NCBI GenBank assembly: GCA_036583965.1
Contig: JAZBQD010000015.1
Location: 72,270,330 to 72,334,329 of the forward strand
Reading direction: 5' to 3'
DNA: 64,000 nt
Source of the DNA: Prunella strophiata
Lineage: Eukaryota; Chordata; Aves; Passeriformes; Prunellidae
The position numbers and the translations under genes were made by a program. Below are positions 26,209-39,959 of this stretch, in pieces. Below the pieces are notes generated by a model. The model was not told the DNA's origin and made no database searches. It saw only the letters and a list, made by a program, of their open reading frames with translations. Every line of letters starts with the position of its first letter. The first letter of the stretch is position 1.

Positions 26209-29200
26209 TTCAAAAGTGAATGGAGTCAAGCATATCAAAAGCCTGGCTGCACAGGATGTTTTCCACCATATTTGGAACTCATTTTGGACAATGTTTGATA
26301 AGCATCACCACAGAGTAAGACATTTTTCTCATCTTCAGCTTTTGCTCAGTATGACTGAGTGCAGAGTCAGACATTTACTTAAGCTGAAGTTTCTTCATTC
26401 TGTATTAAACACAGCTCCATATTTTCCTCTCCAAGGCCATTGGTGTCCACCACACCTCCTCTCCCTCAGGTAAAATAATGCTACACCATCCCTACAGACT
26501 GGGACCCTGAAGTTAGTCAAGTTTAGCTGCAATCAATGAACCACAGTCTAGAGGTGTACACTCTTCTCTATCAGTGGGAGCAAGCACAATTGTCAAAGCT
26601 TAGAGTCAGTAACTTTCTAAACTAAGTTCTGTAACACACAGTTTTCTGAAGGAAAATAAATAAAGCACTTGAGTAAGCACTTGACTGGGTAATGATTTAT
26701 TTTAACCTAAACTTTAAAGTTTCTCAACTACTGAAAATTAAAAAGCATTTAATTTTACTTTCTGAGTAAAAATTTGACTCGTTTTCTAACCCTGTGAGAA
26801 AGCATGCCCTTGTCACTGCTAAAATGTGGAGGAGATACAACACTATATCATAGTGTGGTTATAAAGCATAAATCAAAATTGTTTCAATGCCATATGTATG
26901 TTAAATGTTTTTTTCTATTGACAGCCATATTTTATAATTATTTGATGGTCATGTTTTATTGTTATTTTTCTACTTATTGCAAGACTAGCTTGCAAAATGT
27001 ATAAGCATTTTATATCTTACATCGCTATGTAGGCATTTCAGGAGAAAAACTGTGCTCACAAAGCAACACAGCACTCCCTTATTCTTTTACTAGTATCCTA
27101 GTCACTGTTTTGGATCTTCATTATGAAATTCAAGTTATCTTAACTCCGTGGTGAGAGTCCTCTCAGAATAGGAGCATCTGGCAGGAAGCCAGCTGAACAG
27201 TAAACTTCCCCATTCAAATAAAAAAATGATACATTGACTTAACACTGGTTCTGCTTCATCTCTCCTCACCCTCCTCCAGGATCTAAATTAAATAATACAA
27301 TGCTTCTTTCAGAATCCTGGTGAATAATAAATACTAATCCTGATGGAGAAAATTTCTTTGATGTTGTAGGAAATAGAATTTTAAAGGAATTTAAATAAAA
27401 TATGTTAATTTGTGGCAAAAAATTAGAAATACTTAAAAAATTATGAAAGCCAGTAAGCCTTAGATTTCACAAGGTTGCCAGCATGCTAATTATTCACTTA
27501 CCTTGTAATCTTTACATCTTCATAATAAATGCAGTATTGGATGGACTATCCACAGCATCTTTCATACAACTGAATTCATTCACCATGAGTAGGATGTACT
27601 TCCAATAGAATGACTTAAAAAGATCTCTCTCCTACTTGAGAAAATTTTCAGCCCACATCCCTGCAGCTAAAAGAACAGATGACTAGACACAGACTAATAA
27701 ATTATCGGTTTACTGCTGGTGAAAATACATTTAACACTTTTAGAAATCGAATTTCAAGTTAATTTCATTACAGCAAATCAAAATCAATTCATGTAAACAA
27801 CATACATTTTTTTTTCCACTGTCAATGTGCTGCAGTAAAGGCTACTCCTCCAGACTGATGTACGATGCCAAACATTTTTCTGCCTAGGTACAGTGTGGCT
27901 TACACAAGCATCCCACTGTGCCTTTTCTAATACTATTGCTGTGTTACAGTCTCCAGTCTCTCAGACTTCTTCCCCACACCAGCAAGTAGATCCACAGTAC
28001 ACACTTCAGCAGCTTTGGGGGAACAGTGTGCACACCACACCTTTTACCTCACAACTGCATTTATTATGAAGATGCAAAGATCACAAGGTAAATGAGTAAT
28101 CAGCATGCTGGCTCAGACAGAGCCATGGCCTCGTTGTGACCCCTGCACAGACCTAGGAAACTTCTGCTACCATGCATCCATGTTATAAACAACAAACTAC
28201 ATCTTGAGTTGGCAAAACAAAGCATCTTCACACCAGTGAGAGAACCTTGTGAGAGTCCAAGCTAAAGAATAACTCAAGAAAGACTTTCCAGAGCCTAACA
28301 TCAATGAAAGAAAAGGATTCTTCATGCATGAAAAGTAGCTTGTTTTACAGAGATGTTATTGAATGGAGGTACAAGTCAAACCACTGATTTCTTTTTCCCA
28401 TTAATTCACCAGACTCATGGCAAGGAGTGGAAAAAACAAAGCAAGAAATTAACAGTTACACACTGATTAGAACAGTGATGGCTGTGAAATACATGAGTGT
28501 TTATCATTTCTTTCCAGACTTAACTTTTCAAGTAGCACCTATTCAAACAAAAAGAATGGAGTCCTGAAAACCTCACAAGCAATCCACAGCTTTTTTTTCC
28601 AAACATTTGAGGAAGATGAAGCAAAAGTTCTGCCTTCCTTTTAATTTAAAACAAGACCAAGAGCAACTTTCGTTACTGCTTTGACCTGATACCTATGGTC
28701 TCCTGCAGGAAGACACAAAACAATAAATCCCCCTCCCTCCTCACACCCCACTCACGCCCACCAGGCAGCACCACTGACACAAGCAGCACTCCAGGACCAA
28801 TGGAGTGAAGAAGCATAACAACATTTTGGTGATTGAGTTTCTCTGTGTGTGTTTTTCTGCTTTCATTTGTGTTTCTAAGTGTTTTTCCAGTACTTAACTG
28901 CTCACAGATGGGATATTTGCGAAAAACATATGCAACACCCCACTGAGACCCCATAAGACTGCCATAATCTTTAGTTACGTCAGGAGAAATGCATGCAATG
29001 GTTCACTGGTGAGCAGATGCCAGTTGCTATGTAGGGAACGTTGCTCCATTATCGCGGTGTTCCTGTAGCAAAACTTACAGCAAATAAGGCAGGTTTGCTT
29101 TTAGCTGCCTTCACTCACTCACTCTCTAGCTTTCATACCCAAATATTCACCAACACCAAAACTCACTGGTCTGAACAGCCTGCCCAGTGGGGAGGCTGCA

Positions 29201-31173
29201 GGGTCAGCGTGCCACTGGCATCCACCCATGGCCTCCCAGGATGATCTGGGAGCCAAGGTGCACACAGGATGAGTCCTCTTCCTGTCAGTATAGCAGCCAT
29301 AGGCAGCTGTGTGTGGCTTCTTCCAGCCTTCAGGAGCTGCCACAGATCAATCTTTCCATCCTGAGAGCCACCAGGGCCTAATCACTGCCCCTTAACCTAG
29401 GGCTCAGGAAAAGCTGCATTTAGACTTGTTCCTTCCTACAGCCCCTTTTCTCCTGGTGCTTTCATACCCATACATTCCCAACCAGATCATCTTTACCAAT
29501 GCTGCTGGAATCCTCTGCACATGCAATAGGAGAGATCAGACCTCACTGATTTTTCTAGCTACATCTCAGTCCATGGCTAGTACAGGAGACTATGGAAGGA
29601 TATCTTCAGGAAAACAAAATCCATTCTGGGTGAGCATGCAAAAAATAGCCTATAACAGAATTTTCTTTCTAATCCCTTTGTACTTCACCCACACCCTAAA
29701 GTATAAGGTCATATTTTCTGTCTTAATCCCATATAAGGAAACATCTTTTTGTACTTAGAGTTGTTTAAGGCCTGGTAATCTTTTTACTCTCCAAATCTAA
29801 TTATTTTTAACAGAAGTTTATAGCCAGTTATTTAATCCTCATATAAATAAGTTAATCGGCCTTTTCTTATATAAGATAGGACTTAACATTGTAATGTCTA
29901 TTATTTTTTTCCAGAAAGATATCAGCCAGGCATAAGAGCATAGAGACTTCCCCAGTCCCATGCACACAAATCTGACTCCCACTGCATTCACTGCTTGCAG
30001 CCTACTTACTGCACATTGGGGAGTAGAGGCCCAAATGCAGGACAGTGCATTACACTGGAAGAAGAAGCAGCTTCATATTGAAAGTTTTATCACCATCTGC
30101 AAATTTAGCTATGTATGTATTTTGGCTTACTTGATTCTTTTCCAAGCATTCCTTGATATAATTCAGAATCAGCCTTCCAGCTGAACTGGTTTCTTGTGCA
30201 GCTATAACTGATGCATTTATTCATTAGCTTTGGTAAAGCCCTAGGCACAGTGACAGCATGAATAATATACAAAGTAAAGCCCAACATGCTCAAGAAACAC
30301 CATAGTTTATTACAGAAAGCAAATAAAATGGGGATGGGGAAGTCTCTCCCCTTTCTCTTTTTAAGCAACATGTACAATCTACAGTCTCAACATGCAGGAT
30401 AAGCTGCCTTATTTTTCCCTAGGTGTGTGTATATTGGAACATAAATGAGCTGAAATATGTATGGCATGTTCTATTCAAACACTCCCATAAAACTGCATAG
30501 ACTTTTATTAACTTAAATTTAGAGAAATAAACTACTTGCATTTTAGTTCTAAAGTTTATTCATTCTCTGTGATCTCCAATAATCTTGCTCATAACTCATA
30601 CACAGGAAAGGAGGTCACACAAACCTTGTCAAAATATAATTGGAAGCAATAGCCTGAATTCATTAGTCCTATAAAATTTTAATTTAATCCTCCAATACAA
30701 CATAAACAGTAACAAGTATTCTTACCAAGCTGAAACATCTCTAAAACTTTCAGCCAAATATCTTTTATGCATAGTGGGGCTTGTCCTCTGCACTAAATAA
30801 AAGGAATCCTCACCTATAAGACCTTCTCTACCCTCTCCCTTGTTTATACAGAAGTTTATCTAGTATTTTTCAGCAAAGTTCAGGTTGTAAGGTCATTGCA
30901 GCAGTATAAATTTGGTGAGTTTAGGGGTAGCAGGGGCTTTGGGGTGAGAGGAGAGCTTTCTAGTGTGCTACCAAGAAACTCTCATTAAAGGGGCAGAAAA
31001 AAGGCTGCCAGGCTGTTTCATCGTCTCACTAATGCCTCAACAAAATTAAAGATATATTTAATATAAAGACTAACATCTTAATAAAATTAAAATAGACACA
31101 ATCCTTTACTAAAAGCTAAAACCATATATAAAAGGTTCTGTAAAGCTATAAAGAAACACAGAGGGTTCTTTCC

Positions 31174-31190
31174 TTTTTTTTTTTTTTTTT
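31174..31190 (+). repeat. poly(T) run, 17 nt
   Basis: Seventeen consecutive T residues in AT-rich DNA. Confidence 0.9.
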
Positions 31191-31960
31191 AATTAATAAA
31201 GAGAAAGAAAACATTTTTAAAAAGATCATGTAATATACCAAATAATTCACAGGATTTCCAACTTGCCTTGGGACTTCTGCTTATTGTAAAATTACTCTTA
31301 AGTAAATATTACACCATGATTTTTTGCTATTTATATTATGGTATTCATTTAGTCAGCACTTTGTAAAGTTCAATTTAAGAAGTGCACAGCAGGGTTAAGT
31401 TCTTTGCAAGAAAATTAAGAATCTTGATGACCTGTATACCACAGTGTTTCACAGGTTTCCACTGGACATCAAAATCACTGACAAATAAACATTATATTTT
31501 TCTGAAGTTTACAATGGGAACAGAATAAAATCAATGCACATAACAGGTGATGAAGCTGTTTATTGAATCAGCTATTTCAAGCAATATTTTAGTATTTTTA
31601 TGCTAGTATTTATATATCTGAATATATATATCATGGTCATCTCAATATGCAGTTTTTTTCCTCCATAATTAATTATGTAGGTTTTTTTTTGATTTTTAAA
31701 AAAACATTTGCAGAGTAAATAGCAACACCCATGATTAAACTGAATTGCCTGAGATCATTAGGCAGGATATATACAGTCACTCCTTCATTAACTCTCTCTT
31801 TGAGTAAATAACAATGGAAGTTATTTACAGATGCTAAAAATCATCAGCAGACACCCTTTACTTACTAAAAAGTGGCACCATAAAAATAACTGTACAATTG
31901 CAAACAGAAAATAGAGAGAAAGAAAGACAAAACATTAAAAAAACTGCAAAGAATGCAGTA

Positions 31961-32033
31961 AAGAAAAAAAAAAATTAAAACCCCAACATAACAAACCCCT
32001 CACATCCAACCAAACAGGAAAACCCCCACCACG
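31961..32033 (+). repeat. A-run plus A/C-rich tract
   Basis: An A-rich run (aagaaaaaaaaaaatt) is followed by C-clusters in an A background (aaccccaacataacaaaccc, later aaaacccccaccac). It is nearly free of G and T and is a member of the asymmetric tract set. Confidence 0.7.
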
Positions 32034-32970
32034 CTACTAAAACATCCAGTCAGAACAAAATTAAATACGTAATTTTACCATAGATTAAGTTTTTTTCCTT
32101 ACTTAGCCTCATAACGTCTTGTCTGAGCTAATCCAGTGCTCAGACATTTAGTAATGCCTGGTAGGTCATTATTTATCTATTAGTAGATCTATCCTGAAGA
32201 TCCTTATGACAAATGGTATTTCTTCCAGGATTGTAGAATGGAAAAATCCTCCCCAAATCAAATGGGTCTCTGCAGTTTGCTGCCACAACAGCTATGCCCA
32301 GCCACAAGTTACTCACAGTCCTCTTTTTATACTCCTGTCTCCCACCCATCACTTAGCTTTTTTTAACCAAGGAAGTATCTTACCCCCTGGTAAAACCTGA
32401 TGCTTTCTTAATGTAAAAATCATTCAGGCTACTCTGGGGACCTCCTGAGAGGGAAAGGTCCAGGGAGCTGTATGTCAAAACCTCTTCTCACTCAGAGCTA
32501 CATGGTCAGAACAGGCAAGTTCACTCCACTCCACGTGTTTTCCTCACTGCTTTCATCCCACATGGATAAAATAGCTAGGCAAATGCCCCTGGACTCACTG
32601 TAGGTAGAAGCATACTCACAGCAGATCATGCCTGCCTTGGAGGTGCCAGAATTGCAAGGATACATACAGAAACCACTTCCACCATCAGCAACAAACTGGG
32701 ATCCCCCAGCAAGCAAAATGCTTCCATCTCTTACCTGAGCACTGCCTGCAGTGGAACAGGACATGGAATTGGAAAGCTGGACACTGAAGCCAGAGAATGT
32801 CCAAAACCTGGCAGTAATCTAGCACAACAGATGGGTAATTCATACATAAGACCACCAGCTCAGAGAAAAACTCATTTCATCAGGTCCTGAAGAGAGCCCA
32901 TATCACTGGAATCTAGTGCAAGAGTATGACAACCTGCACATTCTTTTCAGCTACAACACAGTATTATGTC

Positions 32971-33710
32971 CATATAATGGTTTAGGTTAGAAGGAATATT
33001 AAAGACCATCTAGTTCCAGCCTCCCCACCATGGGCAGACATACCTTCCAATAGACCATGTTGCTCAGAGCTCCATCTAACCTGGCCTTGAAGGCTTCCAG
33101 GGATGGAACATTCACAGTTCCTTTCAGCAATCTGTTCCAGTGCCTCACCACCCACATTGTAAAGAATTTCTTCCTAATATCTAACCTAAACCTACCCTCT
33201 TTCCAATTTCAAGACATAATTCCTTGTCCTGTCACTACAGGACCTTAGAAAAAGTCCCCCTCCAGCTTTCTTGTAGGCTGCCATTATTATAGAACGCTGT
33301 GACAGTATCTGCCTGGAGCCTTCTCTTCTCCAGGCAAAACAATCCAAATTCTCTCAGCTTGTCTTCATAGGAGACGTACTCCATCCCTCTGATCATCCTT
33401 TGTGGTCTTCCTTTGGACTTGTTGCAATGAGTTGATGTCCTTCTTATGTTGGGGGCCCCAGAGCTGGATGCAGCACTGCAGGTGGGGTCTCAGCAGAGCA
33501 GAGGGGCAGAATTCCCTCTCTAACCCTGCTGGCCATGCTGCTTTGGATGCAGCCCAGGACATGTTTGGCCTTCTAGGCTGAGACTGCACATTGCTGGCTC
33601 ACGTCAGGTTTTGTCCCCCAACACCCCCAAGTCCTTCTCCACAGGGCTGCTCTCAAACCATTCTCCACCCATCCCATATTTGTGCTTGGGATTGCCCTGA
33701 CACAGGTGAA
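32971..33710 (-). mobile_element. CR1 retrotransposon, 5'-truncated (minus strand), best-preserved 3' half
   Basis: The plus strand shows the reverse complement of a CR1 3' end (aatggtttaggttagaagga) and then the ORF2 C-terminus. The minus-strand reading contains [20 protein letters not shown] followed by [15 protein letters not shown], matching the conserved CR1 block after the reverse transcriptase core. At about 740 bp it is among the least decayed copies here, although stops and frame breaks remain and the enzymatic core is missing. It has no host gene function. Confidence 0.95.
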
Positions 33711-35325
33711 TTACGTTGGCAATACTTAAAAATACAAAGACTTTTGTTTACACCAACTGTGTACATCCTCCAACACGACCTGAGAAACCATATATCATTA
33801 ATATGAAGACACCTTTCACACTCAAAGTGAAATACACCTCAGCCAACAGGCTCAGCAGAGAGCTGGTACTTCACATCAGCCCTTGTAAAGCCTTAAAAAT
33901 ATTAGCAAGTTAGGATCCATACGATCCATACATTTTCTGCTGAACATATGAAAAGGGCATATTTCACAGCTACAGCAGAAATCCAAGCTCCTCACATCAG
34001 CAAAAAAGCCCAGCAAAACACAGAAATGCAGAGCTGGCCTCAGCTGGAGTCAGCAAGCAAAGATGCCTGGTTGCATTGATGGACCATGTAATAGGCTTGA
34101 TGCTTTGATGAATATTCACCCTTACAGACCTTTTCTTCACCTTCTCAGAGAGTTTCCAAAAATACCACAGGAAGTTATTTGCAGCACAGTGCCTCTCCTT
34201 GGCCAAAATTTTCTAAAACACTAAAGCCAAATATAATATTTTGAGTGGGGGCAAACCTAGATAATGGTGAAATATCACACTGAAGAGAGAAGCACATAAT
34301 AGGACAATGTTTCAATAGGATTTTTTTTCACCACATTAAAATTCATCCAATATATAAAATGCAGTGCTTCTGCAATTGAAACAAAATGTTTCATTTAACT
34401 TAAATTTTCTATTTTATCAAAATTTAAGCAACTCCACATCTCAAAAGTTTGCTTCCTAATATAAATTTTATTCCTTTTCAGCACTTGTGATACTTAAGCC
34501 TACTAAAACTATAACAAGTTAATATCTGGTAAAGATCATTTCAATTTACGAAAGGTTGAAGGTTGCGAATGAGTGAATTTATTTAAAGGTATACTTGAAA
34601 ATTTACATTGACATTTGAACGTGAGTTTATTCTGTGCACACCAAAATAGCTTGGCTCTTTTACCTAGGCACCTGAGAAATCACACACTTCTAAATAACAG
34701 CAAGCAGATGGAGTAATTTCTAATTTCCCAAAATTAGCCACAGAAGCTTATTAAAGCCCAGTAGTAAATGTGCAACTTCATGTTCTTCCTCAAACTTCGA
34801 GATAAATATGACATTAAATGAAAGGACACATTTTAATATAACATTTAGGAACAAATTTTGACTAATTTTAACTGACTTCTGAACAGTGTCTGAACTGGAT
34901 GCAAATGACAAATAGTTGGCGTTTATCTGCAAGTGTTGTTCCTGCATCATAGATAGACTCATCTGAGCCTGAAAAAATACACTCCATCTCTTCACAGAGT
35001 GGAAGCAGCTGCAATGACAACCTCATTTTTGGCAACTTTAGTCCCTATCTACTTGTAGATAGCAGAAGCAGCCTCAACCACATATTAAAACTAATTAACA
35101 AACCCACTAAAATACACCATAGCAAATACAGATGCCAGCTTCATCAGCAAGAGCAAATATCTAACTCTTACACTGCATTTCCACACTAATTTTGAAGGAA
35201 TTTTATGGCAGAGGCTGGCAGGCCTGTCCATCTCAAATCTTCCCATGGATCTCTCACCCCATCTTTTTCAATTCATTGCAAAGGCAGGTAATCTGGACTG
35301 TGTGCATTAGACCATGGTATTAAAG

Positions 35326-35374
35326 TACAACAGAATTAATTACTGCAGGAGGAGCAGTAATTAATTCTGTTGTA
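35326..35374. repeat. 21-bp perfect inverted repeat with 7-nt loop
   Basis: The left arm (35326-35346, TACAACAGAATT...ACTGC) pairs perfectly over 21 bp with the right arm (35354-35374), with the loop AGGAGGA. The flanks extend pairing by about four bases after a three-base bulge (AGTAC against GTACT). The stem is shorter than a usual animal pre-miRNA, so a microRNA is not claimed. It most resembles a templated inverted duplication or a transposon remnant. Confidence 0.93.
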
Positions 35375-36184
35375 GTACTATTCAGCAGATGCCACAATAC
35401 TGAAAATAAGATTCCATCTTTGTGCAGTGCTGCACAAAGGAGATTTATGCATTTTCTTCCAAACTTCATGCTAGGCAGGAGAATTTTTGGTGTTCATTAC
35501 AAGAGAGCACACTGTGATTGAGACCCCACAATAGGAGCAAGAAGAGTGAAGTGCTGCAACAGCAGCATTAGCAGTACAAAGCAAGCCATGGTGCAAAACA
35601 AATCCTTTGCATGTGACTTGCTTGCCTCAGTAGTGGAGGAACAGGGTTGAACAGATCCTGGTTCATGAAGAATAAAAAATTAAAATCTTGTCTAGTGGGT
35701 CTGAAACTCATTATATCTTGAAATACTCAAACTCAATGATTTTTTGGTCAATCAGAACAGAATGCTCCAAGAGCACATCAAAAATGAGGCAACCGCTGTA
35801 CAGTGAGACATCGTTGAAAATCCTGCTCAGACTTTTTTTTTGTACCCTTCCTCCCACTGAGAAGGGAAATATGGTGCAAGAAAAAGCCAAGAGGTCAGGA
35901 CATGAATGCAACAAATCCCGAAACCTGAGAGTGTAATAATCTGGAAAAGGAAGACCTTTTCTAAACCACCAGCAGCAGCTCTGAGGATCCCATACAGAGA
36001 GCAGAGAAGCCAATGCTGCTACAAAGGGGCAGCAAAGGCAGCCCCCATTCTCAGGAGTGGACTTGAGAAGGACCACAATAAGTTTTCCTTTACCATGGAC
36101 CAGCAACAGCATGCATACCCTCACTGCTTAAAAAAAGAAACATCCTTAGGAATGTTTAAATTAAACTGATGTGGTTCAGATGCA

Positions 36185-36209
36185 AGTAGGGCTTGACTCA
36201 AGCCCTACT
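36185..36209. repeat. 12-bp inverted repeat with a single-base centre
   Basis: AGTAGGGCTTGA, one C, then its exact reverse complement: a 25-nt near-perfect palindrome. It is not AT-only, so it is less likely than most short palindromes to be chance. No gene or repeat family was recognised around it. Confidence 0.92.
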
Positions 36210-37759
36210 CTATCTGGCATTACTACTAGTACCACCACCCTAAACCCTGTTATCCTGGTAGGAATCAGATAAAACACTTATACAGATCATCAGACTACAC
36301 AGCAAAAAAAGGTTCTTAAATTCATATATTACTTTGTTAATTATCAAGAGGTAAAACCTCCCAAAGCAAGCAAAGCAGGTTGGAAGTTCTCCTGTTTCAA
36401 ATTATTCCATAATATAATAATAATAACAGTAAGAATAAGAAGTCCTACTACATGATATAATAGTAAACCTAAACTTCCTGATGCAAAGTGCTGTAATGCT
36501 GTCCCAAGCCAGCAGACGGAAAGCTGAATTAATCTCTGCTGTTACACATGGGCTTGTTAAACCGCAGCAGAGTGAAAACAAAAAGACCATGTTATTATCG
36601 CTCAGCGCTGCCACTGAGAGCCCAGTGGGGAGCCACGACACCTCGCATGAACCACGCTTATTTCACAGCACTGCTGTTGGCAAGACCCTGTGAAGAGCAT
36701 CTGAAACAAGTGGTGCAGTTATTCATGAGCTAAATGGATGCCAGAAACACCACAAAGAGGATAAAGGGATAGTGAAAGAAATTTGCACCTCGCTTTTTGT
36801 CTGGCAGAGCCAGTAGGTAGAAGAAACAAATCTGTTTCTCTCTATCCTGATGTCTGCATTGGCATGAAGGTTTTGGCCAAACCAGGAAACAGCTTCAGCT
36901 CTCACATCCACTCTAAAGCTGGGCTTGACAACACTCTCAGTGCCAGAAGAGAAAGAAGGAAGCTGAGGACTTTTCCTACAGCTCCACAGATCAGTGCATG
37001 TATCCTCCAAATGATGAAAAACAAGCAGCATAAACTGGAGGAAAGTCATTACACAGGAGGCATCCTTACAGCAGGGACAGAGTGGAGAGACTTTCTGTAA
37101 CCATGACCTAGACAGATATTAAACTAGCAGGTGTCGCATGCATCTGGGAGACAGACAAAGCACTATTAATCTCAAAGAAAAATAATGCAGCGTGATAACA
37201 TGACATCTGGTCATTCACAATAAACACACTGTAAAACATTTATTCCTCCCTATTTGCTATGTAAGCAGTGGCTCTTTTAATTATCCACATCAAATCCAGG
37301 TTCAGAAGATGGCAATGAAAACATTTGAAACATCTGGAAAATGCTTACACATGTGTTTTATACTTAGTAAAAAAGGGTGTTAGTGCTTGTGGACCTGATT
37401 CTGTCCATGTTTATCAAGTTTCCCTCTTGAAGTCAATGGTTATCTGTGCACAGGAGAGAGCACATTTTTTTAAGCAGGATTCTAAAAGTGAAAATAAAGT
37501 TCTACCAATGTCATTTCAAATCATGTTTAAATCTGGCTTTGTTCTTTCGTTCTGTACCCTTTTTGTGAATTATTTGCCTATTTTCAGTCCATTCAAAAAA
37601 GAGATGGTCTTAAAATGTCTTAAAAAATAAAAAAATCACGAGATTCAATGACACTTTCCAACTGCACAGAGCAAGTGCCAATGTGGAATTAAGCATGTTT
37701 AGTCACCAAGAACATAAACATTAACTGTTCTGTGAGCAGAAGCAGTTTTTCTTAAAGTA

Positions 37760-37762
<3 letters not shown>

Positions 37763-37798
<36 letters not shown>

Positions 37799-37860
37799 AA
37801 ATCAACACCACCAAAACCAAATGAAACAAGTCCACACAAAACCCACCCCAACACTCCCAT
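37763..37860 (+). repeat. 34-nt poly(A) followed by A/C-rich tract
   Basis: A run of 34 A residues (37763-37796) is the longest pure homopolymer in the window. It continues into a stretch almost free of G and T (caccaccaaaaccaaatgaa, then cacaaaacccaccccaacac). There is no retroposon body upstream that I recognise. Confidence 0.85.
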
Positions 37861-38853
37861 CCTAGTCAAGTTAAAATGCCTTTCTGAACTAGTCTGAACT
37901 CCAATATATTACATTTATGGATGTTTATTTAGAACTAGCAATCAGGTTCCTTAGCCCAGAAAAAAATTCAAATTCTTTTTATAGCGTATAATTTTCTCCT
38001 TGCTGAATTTTCTACTGTATCTTCAAAAGCTGACAAATCCTGCTTAATGTGTCTATGAGTCAATATCTTTCACCAGTTTCAGGAACAAAAAAAAAGTCAT
38101 ACTCTTGCATTGTTACACACAGGCATTTCACTCTGAAGTAAAGCTGGTACTATCACAGTAGCTGCTAAGCACCAAGTCCACTCCCTCTTCTGTTAAAAAC
38201 GGAGTGAAATTTAATTGATTTACCATAAGGAAGGGTGCAGAAAGCAAACTGTCAGCAAACTGGACTGAATCTTGTCCTGATTACTTCAGCTTGGAGATGT
38301 TTCAAGACCCATTACATAATGCTCTTTTATTTCACCTGACATTGCAATTGCTCTTTCAAGCATGATTTATATAAATCGAGAAAGCATCTTGAGTTCTCCT
38401 TTCTGAAAGCCTTATCTTCAACACAGCAGTTCCACCCCCTGCTTCAGAGTGACAGTTCTAGGCCCAGATCATGGTGCAAAGCTGGTCCCTGCAGCTGTCC
38501 AAAGACTCAATTCATTCAGAACACACAGCCCAAAAGCAGCATAAAACCCATGTCTCTCTTGACAAAACCCAAGGGAAAGGCTCAAGGAAAGCTACACACT
38601 GTTTGAGTGATCTCACAATTTATCCACTGCTTAGGAGAGAACCTTTGATGCTTTAGCCAAAGCCCTCAGAGAACACTGTAAGAGGCAACAGAGAGAATAA
38701 AAGCTTGACTTTCTGACAAGCAGGTGGCTGCTCAAGGTCCACCAGCAAACAGTGGTATTTATTTAAGATTTTGAAACTTCAGCTCTGCCTCAAGGCATAG
38801 GAGACCATTATCATAATTTCCTCCAAACTCTCTGAAACAAATACTAATACCAG

Positions 38854-38870
38854 AAAAAAAAAAAAAAAAA
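38854..38870 (+). repeat. poly(A) run, 17 nt
   Basis: Seventeen consecutive A residues. Confidence 0.9.
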
Positions 38871-38977
38871 TCTATTATCTCTGGATTTTAAGAGGCCAAC
38901 AGTCCGAGAAGCCAAATAAAGCAATTACAGGGCAGTGCTAGCATCCTCTGAAAAAAAGAATCCTATGAACAAAGACT

Positions 38978-39016
38978 GCTTGAGTAACAAGCTTGAGTAA
39001 CGAGCTTGAGTAACCT
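38978..39016 (+). repeat. Three tandem copies of a 13-bp unit
   Basis: GCTTGAGTAACAA, GCTTGAGTAACGA and GCTTGAGTAACCT follow one another head to tail. It is a tiny minisatellite with one or two differences between units. Confidence 0.9.
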
Positions 39017-39959
39017 AATACAACTGAAGGCAATGTCTCATCTCTCCAGGCAAAAAAGAAGCAGTCATGCACTAAAACATAGAAGAAGTAGTCCAAAGTG
39101 AAAACAGACTCAGAATTTCATTCTTGTGATAAATAGCCCAATGTATTTTTTAAAACCCCAAGAGCAGTAGTGCCTTTAAGCCAGGCTTCTAATTAGCCAC
39201 ACATAATTGAAATATGCAGCTGTTAAAACTCTGAGGATAAAAATAAGCACAAGTATAATTTTCTACTTGCACGTGCATTTCTCTGTCAATTAGCTATGAG
39301 ATGCTCTATTTCTGAATGCCTAAGTTCACTAAAGATCTGTTACTACTATAATTGAGGGAAAACAGAAAAAGTCTCATTATCATCTGATACATTTCAATTT
39401 AGAAATGAAAATTATTTTTTAAAAAGTGACAGTTTTCATCATTAAACTCTCACAAGAATTACATTGTTCTGAACTATGTATCATCATATAACAATTTCTA
39501 AACCATTTGAAGATGCCTAGGTTACACTGGTCATCACTCTTCAGACAAAGCATCATCACAAATTGCCATTATATTTTGAGAGAAACCAGGATTTAAAAGA
39601 CTTATGCATGTTGTCTTGGAATGAGCTGGACACGGGCACTCGTGGAGCCCTTGTGCTTCCTTTATTTAGGAAGCAGTAAAATGCAACAAGTTACAAAACA
39701 TAAGTTGTTTGGCAAACTCCCCATTCTTCATAATGGATACTATAATTTCCCAATAAACATTCCTAACACAATTTTACTAAATGCCCAGAAAAGTAACAAG
39801 TCTCACAAAAGTAACAAAATAATCTGTGCTTGATATAAATACTGACAAATGGACAAGAAGGTAGATACAAAACATTTCATATTAATCAGCACTACCGAGA
39901 GGAGAAGGCCAGGATATACACCAGAGTGCATGCCAGGATATATGGCTTTAAGAGTATAC

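Larger units (their letters stand above)
19851..32970. other. Long AT-rich non-coding stretch, no gene recognised
   Basis: Thirteen kilobases without a supported exon, RNA gene or CR1. The longest open frame (minus strand, 25618-26061, 147 codons) is hydrophobic and unrecognised, with no homologue I can name. Items listed separately are a G/T tract (24510-24613), a poly(T) run (25304-25322), a 24-bp perfect palindrome (26185-26208), a poly(T) run (31174-31190) and an A/C tract (31961-32033). A weak local repeat occurs at 22885-22911, where AAGCTTAAC is repeated and faces an inverted copy. Confidence 0.65.

Noticed and set aside
35326..35374. MicroRNA precursor
   Set aside because: The stem is only about 21-25 bp with a 7-nt loop, shorter than the roughly 30-35 bp stem of animal pre-miRNAs, and perfect pairing is atypical. 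Kept as an inverted repeat only.
35711..36124. 137-codon minus-strand open frame
   Set aside because: No domain or family is recognised, and an 87-codon frame on the other strand overlaps it. Treated as chance.
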